A stretch of DNA of 32,927 nucleotides from Flavobacteriaceae bacterium. GTDB taxonomy: Bacteria > Bacteroidota > Bacteroidia > Flavobacteriales > Flavobacteriaceae. Numbering within the stretch: position 1 is the first letter of the stretch; each line of letters starts with the position of its first letter. Positions 27,879-32,927 of this stretch are shown piece by piece. The translations under genes were made by a program, and so were the position numbers. The notes under the pieces were generated by a model. It was given only the letters and a program-made list of their open reading frames with translations, was not told the origin of the DNA and searched no databases. The stretch is from the NCBI GenBank assembly GCA_018623195.1, contig JAAZVY010000017.1:1-32927 (forward strand), read 5' to 3'.

Positions 27879-29646
27879 TAAGGAGACCTCGGCTAAGAAA
27901 TCTTTTGATATCAAGCTCTTTTCGAGAGTATTCTCGTATACCAAACCTTATCGTGGAATCTTTATTGTATCGGTTCTCTCGGCCATCTTAATTTCTGCAT
28001 TTTCTGTACTTACTCCTTCCTTGGTAGGTCGTTTGATTGATGAGGCGATTACCCAGCAAAATGCTGAATTATTATTTCAGCTGATTATTACCATGGCGGC
28101 CGTTTTATTTGGAGAAGTTTTCTTTCAATTGCTCTTTACCTATACTGCGAATCTACTTGGTGAGTCAATCATCAAGGATTTAAGAACTCATTTGTTTTCT
28201 CGAATGATTCGGTTTCGAATGAATTATTTCGATAAGTCATCTGTCGGGATACTGGTAACTCGAGCAGTTTCAGATATGCAAAAGATCGGAGAGATTTTTA
28301 GCCAAGGTTTTTTTATGATTATCGCCGATGTTCTAAAGATGCTTGTGGTTGCGACGGTTATGCTCGTTATGAATTGGAAATTGGCCTTGTTGGTATTCTC
28401 AATTATGCCATTAATACTTTATGCGACTCGTTGGTTTCAAAAATCGATGAAGGTCGCATTTGTTGAGGTTCGTGCACAAATTGCTGCCTTAAATTCGTTC
28501 GTGCAAGAGCGTCTTGCTGGTATAAGAGTACTACAACTGTTTCATCGTGAAGAGGAAGAAGCGAAAGCATTCAGGGCTATTAATTTGAAGCATCAGGATG
28601 CGTGGTTAAGAACCGTATGGTATAACTCTATATTCTTTGCTATTGCTGAATTATTAGCTTCTATTACCGTTGGATTAATTGTTTGGTACGGTGGAATTCA
28701 AAATGTTGGAGGTATTTCACCAGAGCGGTATGGAGATATTTTTACTTTCATTCTTCTTTCTTCATTGCTTTTTAGGCCTTTACGACACATCGCAGACAAG
28801 TTTAATGTTCTGCAGATGGGCATGGTTGCGGCCGGGAGAGTATTTGCTATTCTAGATGACACTGGGCAGTTAGAAGAAGAAGGTGATACCGAATTAGATG
28901 AAGTACAAGGAAAAGTAGCTTTTAAAGATGTTGTATTTGCCTATGATCCTGAAAAGCCTGTCTTAAGAGGAGTTAACTTCAATATCGAACCGGGGCAATG
29001 TATCGCTGTAGTAGGGGCGACAGGGGCTGGGAAGTCTACATTAATCAATTTACTCAATCGTTTTTACGAAATTGATAAAGGAGCGATTGAGATTGATGAC
29101 TTAGATATACGTCAAATGACATTGAAGGGACTGCGCGCACATATTTCAGTAGTACTTCAAGATGTGTTTTTGTTCGCAGATACCATTGAAAAAAATATTA
29201 CCCTAGGAAACCCGGATATCACTCTTGATGCCGTTATAGAGGCCGCCAAAGCAATTGGTGTACACGAATTCATTGAGGCTTTACCGGGCGGATACCATTT
29301 CGAAATTAATGAACGTGGTAGTACCTTATCTAGCGGTCAGCGACAACTTATTTCGTTCTTAAGGGCATATGTGGCAAACCCTAGCATTCTAGTTCTTGAC
29401 GAGGCAACCTCATCGATTGACACCTATGCGGAGCAACTGATACAGCGTGCTACAGAAAAGATAACCGAGGGCAGAACTTCAATCATCATCGCTCACCGAT
29501 TAGCTACGGTACAAAAGGCAGATGTAATTCTTGTAATGGATCAGGGACAGGTGGTAGAGCGAGGGTCACATGAGGAGTTGTTATCCAAAAAAGGAATGTA
29601 TTATCAGCTCTATCAAGCCCAATTTGCGGTGCTTAGTGAGGCCTAA
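27871..29646 (+). CDS. ABC exporter, fused permease-ATPase (MsbA-like)
   Basis: The 591-residue half-transporter has a six-helix exporter domain (about residues 15-320) and a C-terminal ATPase with Walker A VVGATGAGKSTLIN, Q-loop ISVVLQDVFLF, signature STLSSGQRQLISFLRAY, Walker B ILVLDEATSSID and H-loop IIAHRLATV. The signature reads LSSGQ in place of LSGGQ, a frequent variant in this subfamily. It works as a homodimer or with a sister subunit in the inner membrane. Lipid A flipping (MsbA) or multidrug export are both possible, and the sequence does not decide. It follows truA with an 8-base overlap and converges with cdaA, overlapping it by 4 bases. Confidence 0.9.
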   Translation: MSNKETSAKKSFDIKLFSRVFSYTKPYRGIFIVSVLSAILISAFSVLTPSLVGRLIDEAITQQNAELLFQLIITMAAVLFGEVFFQLLFTYTANLLGESIIKDLRTHLFSRMIRFRMNYFDKSSVGILVTRAVSDMQKIGEIFSQGFFMIIADVLKMLVVATVMLVMNWKLALLVFSIMPLILYATRWFQKSMKVAFVEVRAQIAALNSFVQERLAGIRVLQLFHREEEEAKAFRAINLKHQDAWLRTVWYNSIFFAIAELLASITVGLIVWYGGIQNVGGISPERYGDIFTFILLSSLLFRPLRHIADKFNVLQMGMVAAGRVFAILDDTGQLEEEGDTELDEVQGKVAFKDVVFAYDPEKPVLRGVNFNIEPGQCIAVVGATGAGKSTLINLLNRFYEIDKGAIEIDDLDIRQMTLKGLRAHISVVLQDVFLFADTIEKNITLGNPDITLDAVIEAAKAIGVHEFIEALPGGYHFEINERGSTLSSGQRQLISFLRAYVANPSILVLDEATSSIDTYAEQLIQRATEKITEGRTSIIIAHRLATVQKADVILVMDQGQVVERGSHEELLSKKGMYYQLYQAQFAVLSEA

Positions 29647-30428
29647 CTGGCTAAATCTCTTTTAATCTTAGCGGCAAGTACCTGATCGCTGTCGAAGTTG
29701 ATAAAACTTCGATTTCTAACATAGGCGATTTCTCCACGTTCTTCACTTACAACTAGACAGATCGCATCCGTGTTTTCAGTAATACCTAAGGCTGCTTTAT
29801 GTCTTAAACCGAAATGGGCGGGAATATCAGAAGCACTGCTTACTGGTAGAATGACTCTAGTGGCGGTGATGCGATTACCTTGAATAATGGCCGCTCCATC
29901 ATGAAGTGGACTGTTTTTGTAGAAGATACTCTCTAAAATAGGAGCATTGATCTCAATATTCATTCGGTCCCCAGAAGCTTTTAAAAATTCTAAACTGCTA
30001 TTTCTCTCGATCACAATGAGTGCGCCCAAACGCTGTTGGCTGAGATGCTTACACGCAGTGATTAATGCCTCTACATTAACTTCAGGTTCTGCAGGTTTAT
30101 TTCCATAGAATCTGAAGAATCGACTCATTGTTTTCGTGGAGAATTTACCAGATCCAAGAACTAACAAGAACTTTCGTATCTCTTGCTGAAAAACCACAAC
30201 TAGAACGATGAACCCTACCTGCATGAATCCGCCTACCAGACTACTAATCATCTTCATTTCAAGTAGTTTGGTTACGTTCCAAAATGTCCATACAATCACC
30301 AATCCTAAGAAGATATTGATGGCTACGGTTCCTTTAACAATTCGATAAATATTATATAGCAGGAGCGCAACAAGGAGTATGTCAAGCGCATCCGTTATTT
30401 TGAAATCGATAAACTCGAATGGATTCAC
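29643..30428 (-). CDS. cdaA: Diadenylate cyclase CdaA (c-di-AMP synthase)
   Basis: The start is placed at the GTG at 30428 (M-NPFEFIDFKITDALDILLVALLLYNIYR), as in relatives; the frame extends to a GTG at 30479 inside folP. The 261-residue protein has three N-terminal membrane helices (about residues 12-32, 36-53, 62-80) and a DAC domain with ALIVIERNSSLEF, the catalytic SPLHDGAAII, and GLRHKAALGITE in the position of the RHR motif. It makes c-di-AMP from two ATP at the membrane. The third RHR residue is Lys, a conservative change. It follows folP by 25 bp on the same strand, so they are probably cotranscribed. A regulator such as CdaR is not nearby. Confidence 0.93.
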   Translation of the reverse strand: MNPFEFIDFKITDALDILLVALLLYNIYRIVKGTVAINIFLGLVIVWTFWNVTKLLEMKMISSLVGGFMQVGFIVLVVVFQQEIRKFLLVLGSGKFSTKTMSRFFRFYGNKPAEPEVNVEALITACKHLSQQRLGALIVIERNSSLEFLKASGDRMNIEINAPILESIFYKNSPLHDGAAIIQGNRITATRVILPVSSASDIPAHFGLRHKAALGITENTDAICLVVSEERGEIAYVRNRSFINFDSDQVLAAKIKRDLAS

Positions 30429-30453
30429 GGTCGAAATTTGGTTAAGTTGAAAG

Positions 30454-31272
30454 TTACAAATTTTGAGATAGTGTAACACATTCCATAGCCTCCTTTACAT
30501 CGTGTACCCTTAAAATAGAGGCGCCGTTTTGCAATGCGATCATGTTGAGTGCGGTGGTGCCGTTGAGTGCTTCAGATGCATTGGTGCCTAGGGTTTTATA
30601 AATCATCGACTTTCTACTTAGACCAATTAAAATCGGACAATCAAGTAGCTGAAATTCTTTTAGCTCCCTCAATATTTGAAAATTTTGTTCTGTGTTTTTC
30701 GCAAAACCGAATCCTGGGTCGATAATGACATCGTGTATGTGCAGCTCGGTACAACGCTTGATGAGACTAGAGAAATACATTCTCATTTCAACCATTAGAT
30801 CGTCATAATGACAAAGGTTTTTCATCGTTTGAGGAGTTCCTTTCATATGCATACCGATGTAGGGAACTTGATGCTCAGCGACCACCTCTAAGATTTTAGG
30901 ATCTATTTGCGACCCGCTAATATCATTGATCATTGATGCCCCTGATTTCAGACAGGCATCTGCCACTGTTGATCTAAAAGTATCGATGGAGAGTGGCGCT
31001 TCAGGAAACTCTTTAGTGAGTAATTCGACCACGGGCAATACTCTTCCTAGTTCGTATTCTTCTGAAATGTGATCGGCACCAGGTCTTGAGGAATAACCGC
31101 CTAGATCGAGTGCAAAAGCACCATCTTTCAAATGTTTTTCAGCTAACTTCAAGATTTGGCTGTCGAACTTTAATCGGCCTCCGTCATAGAATGAATCTGG
31201 AGTAAGATTTAGAATCCCCATCACTTTTGGAGTGCTTAGGTCAATCAGTCGTTTTTTCAAAAGAATTGTCAT
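30454..31272 (-). CDS. folP: Dihydropteroate synthase
   Basis: The 272-residue TIM-barrel enzyme has VMGILNLTPDSFYDGG, DLGGYSSRPGA (pABA loop region), PLSIDTFRS, MINDISG, IIDPGFGFAKN, ILIGLSRKSMIY and a C-terminal ILRVHDVKEA. It condenses dihydropterin pyrophosphate with p-aminobenzoate to form dihydropteroate and is the sulfonamide target. The family hallmark residues are intact. Its neighbour cdaA on the same strand is a common arrangement in Bacteroidota, to my recollection. Confidence 0.96.
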   Translation of the reverse strand: MTILLKKRLIDLSTPKVMGILNLTPDSFYDGGRLKFDSQILKLAEKHLKDGAFALDLGGYSSRPGADHISEEYELGRVLPVVELLTKEFPEAPLSIDTFRSTVADACLKSGASMINDISGSQIDPKILEVVAEHQVPYIGMHMKGTPQTMKNLCHYDDLMVEMRMYFSSLIKRCTELHIHDVIIDPGFGFAKNTEQNFQILRELKEFQLLDCPILIGLSRKSMIYKTLGTNASEALNGTTALNMIALQNGASILRVHDVKEAMECVTLSQNL

Positions 31273-31282
31273 CTGATACCTT

Positions 31283-31290
31283 TATATTTG
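31283..31290 (+). promoter_or_regulatory. -7 promoter box, probably for the DUF1599 gene
   Basis: TATATTTG is an exact TAnnTTTG match 10 bases outside the divergent folP start. The leader to the ATG at 31347 would be about 50 nt. No -33 TTTG is found at the proper distance. Confidence 0.5.
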
Positions 31291-31346
31291 AACGATTGTA
31301 ATTTTACTGCCTCTAAGTTACGGCAACCCTTAAAGATAATATAGCT

Positions 31347-31886
31347 ATGGCGGATACCTCTGCTGAATTTGATTCGATTATCAACCAGTGTCTATCACTC
31401 TTTGAAAAGAAATCCTATGACTATGGAACGGCTTGGCGTATTTTACGATTACCCTCTTTAACCGATCAAATTTTCATCAAGGCCCAGCGTATCAGGAGTT
31501 TACAGACGCTCTCTGAACGTAAGGTAGAGGAGGGGGAGGTGTCAGAGTTTATTGGCATCATCAATTATTGCATTATGGCACTTATTCAGATTGATTTGGG
31601 TATTGCTGAAAATCCAGACATTGATGCAGAAAGAGCGGTGGCACTCTATAAAGAAAAGGCCGATCGCTGTAAACAATTGATGATGGACAAGAATCACGAT
31701 TACGGAGAGGCATGGAGAGAAATGCGAGTGAGCTCGCTTACTGATTTGATTCTACAAAAATTACTTCGGGTAAAACAGATTGAAGATAAGCAAGGAAAAA
31801 CCCTAGTTAGCGAGGGAGTAGATGCGAATTACCAGGACATGTTGAACTATGCAGTATTTGCACTTATACACCTCGAACAGGCATGA
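31347..31886 (+). CDS. DUF1599 family protein with two homologous halves
   Basis: The 179-residue soluble protein consists of two related halves: residues 24-83 (YDYGTAWRILRLPSLTD and onward) and 117-177 (HDYGEAWREMRVSSLTD and onward), each ending in a similar (Ile/Leu)-Asn-Tyr-x(5)-Leu-Ile helix. All-alpha character and conserved acidic residues recall MazG-like or nucleotide-modification associated domains, with which DUF1599 has been grouped; no activity is shown for this protein. Its stop overlaps the next gene as ATGA, indicating translational coupling to a DoxX-like membrane protein. The pair is common in Bacteroidota as far as I recall, without known function. Confidence 0.82.
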   Translation: MADTSAEFDSIINQCLSLFEKKSYDYGTAWRILRLPSLTDQIFIKAQRIRSLQTLSERKVEEGEVSEFIGIINYCIMALIQIDLGIAENPDIDAERAVALYKEKADRCKQLMMDKNHDYGEAWREMRVSSLTDLILQKLLRVKQIEDKQGKTLVSEGVDANYQDMLNYAVFALIHLEQA

Positions 31887-32927
31887 AGATTATAGTATCG
31901 ATCATGCGAGTATTTGTTGGGCTCCTTTTTATTATCTCGGGGCTCATTAAGTTGAACGACCCATTGGGTTTTTCGTTTAAGTTGGATGAATATTTTAGTC
32001 CTGCAGTTTTTAACCTAGACTTTCTATCTGTCTTTTCACTTCCGTTGGCGTTGTTTTTAGTGATTCTTGAGGTGTTACTCGGTGTAGCACTACTAATTGG
32101 TATTTGGAGGCGATTGGTTGTCTTCAATCTATTGGGCCTGATCACTTTTTTCACCTTCCTAACTTTTTATTCAGCCTACTACAACAAAGTCACCGATTGT
32201 GGTTGTTTCGGGGATGCCATTAAACTTACCCCTTGGGAGTCTTTTACCAAAGATGTCATTTTACTTATTGCTATTCTGATTCTTTATTGGGGGTATAAGC
32301 ATATCAACTATTGGGTGTCTTACCGATGGTCTATTCGCCTAATGAGCCTTTCTCTTGTTGGGTCACTGTTTTTGGGTTATTGGGTGCTCAGTCACCTGCC
32401 ATTAATTGATTTTCGCCCCTATAAAATCGGAGTATCCATTCCTGAACAAATGGAGATTCCTGAAGATGCTCCGGCCGAAGAATATCGATACATCTGGACT
32501 TTTGAGCGTGACGGAAAGGTGTTCGAAGAAGTTACTTCAGGTAGTTTTCCTGATCTTTCTGATGCAAACTTTACGGGTAGTGTGAAAACAGAATTAGTAC
32601 AAGCGGCTTTCGAGCCTCCGATTCACGATTTTACCATGATGTTGGATGGAGAAGACTACACCTCGAGTTTGTTGAATGAGGAAAAGGCGATCTTAATAAC
32701 TTCTTACGATTTTGAATCGGCCTCATTAAACGATTTTGATAAGGTGGTCAATTTTGCCGAGGAGAGAGCAGCGAAAGGGTATGTGATTTACGGTATGACA
32801 GCTGCCTCAGATAGTAGTGTAAATAAATTCTATGAAGAATACGGTACGGTAATTCGCTGGTACCAATGTGATCAAACAACGGTGAAAACAATTGTGCGTT
32901 CAAACCCTGGGGTGCTTTGGCTGAATC
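31883..32927 (+). CDS. DoxX/BT_3928-like membrane protein, 3' end outside window
   Basis: The reading frame is open from the ATG at 31883 to the end of the window (348 codons) with no stop. Hydrophobic segments lie at about residues 4-22, 46-70, 72-95, 115-135 and 150-170. The motif DCGCFGDAI between the second pair of helices is typical of DoxX/MauE-type proteins, where the cysteines are thought to take part in redox or thiol chemistry. The region after about residue 175 is soluble; residues about 265-345 (AILITSYDFESASLNDFDK and onward) look like a thioredoxin-type fold but lack a CxxC site. It starts within the DUF1599 stop codon (ATGA). Function is unknown; an envelope redox or quality role is a guess. 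Confidence 0.82.
   Translation, partial: MKIIVSIMRVFVGLLFIISGLIKLNDPLGFSFKLDEYFSPAVFNLDFLSVFSLPLALFLVILEVLLGVALLIGIWRRLVVFNLLGLITFFTFLTFYSAYYNKVTDCGCFGDAIKLTPWESFTKDVILLIAILILYWGYKHINYWVSYRWSIRLMSLSLVGSLFLGYWVLSHLPLIDFRPYKIGVSIPEQMEIPEDAPAEEYRYIWTFERDGKVFEEVTSGSFPDLSDANFTGSVKTELVQAAFEPPIHDFTMMLDGEDYTSSLLNEEKAILITSYDFESASLNDFDKVVNFAEERAAKGYVIYGMTAASDSSVNKFYEEYGTVIRWYQCDQTTVKTIVRSNPGVLWLN

Noticed and set aside
30429-30479. Longer CdaA start overlapping folP
   Set aside because: The extra residues are polar, overlap folP coding sequence and do not match the family start; GTG at 30428 fits.

Overview
The window is a chromosomal, housekeeping-dense segment from a member of the Bacteroidota, most likely a marine flavobacterium or a Cryomorphaceae-like relative. 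The lineage call rests on several things visible in the sequence. Upstream regions repeatedly carry the Bacteroidota -7 promoter box TAnnTTTG, two of them with a -33 TTG/TTTG 19-20 nt upstream. SecD and SecF are fused. Rho carries a long Asn/Arg/Asp-rich disordered insert. DUF4293, DUF1599 and DoxX/BT_3928-type proteins are present, the tmRNA tag is GENTYALAA, and prolyl-tRNA synthetase is of the archaeal/eukaryotic-like class. No phage, insertion sequence, CRISPR array or defence system is recognisable.

Layout. 1-1240: the 3' part of an aldose-1-epimerase gene, a compact GC-rich repeat array with two palindromes, and the tmRNA gene (minus strand), whose 3' end is partly duplicated in the array. 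1237-6600: PHP phosphoesterase, kdsA (metal-type), typA/bipA, a polyphosphate-glucokinase-like ROK kinase and an FtsE-like ATPase; kdsA and typA are divergent, and typA and the kinase overlap tail to tail. 6708-16218: a plus-strand series of amidohydrolase lipoprotein, asnB, gyrB, mdh and secDF, the last three with their own promoters. 16290-22185: minus-strand genes, with the tight operon folE-cysS-yidD-lgt preceded by an outer-membrane beta-barrel gene and an unusual W/N/Y-rich then R/S-rich putative lipoprotein. 22250-24238: proS, two identical tRNA-Glu genes and rpsT. 24331-25983: rho (minus). 26124-29646: a DUF4293 membrane protein, a YfcE-like phosphoesterase divergent from truA, and an MsbA-like ABC exporter. 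29643-31272: folP-cdaA (minus; folate and c-di-AMP synthesis). 31347-end: a DUF1599 protein with internal duplication, translationally coupled to a DoxX/BT_3928-like membrane protein cut by the window edge.

Most genes are ordinary core functions in translation, protein export, envelope biogenesis and central metabolism. I do not see a convincing undescribed multi-gene system. The least explained pieces are the repeat array beside tmRNA, the back-to-back promoter palindrome between the phosphoesterase and truA, the low-complexity lipoprotein paired with a beta-barrel, and the DUF1599/DoxX pair. Several start codons were moved inward (typA, asnB, gyrB, secDF, proS, truA, cdaA) because the longest reading frames run through promoter boxes, terminators or the previous gene.
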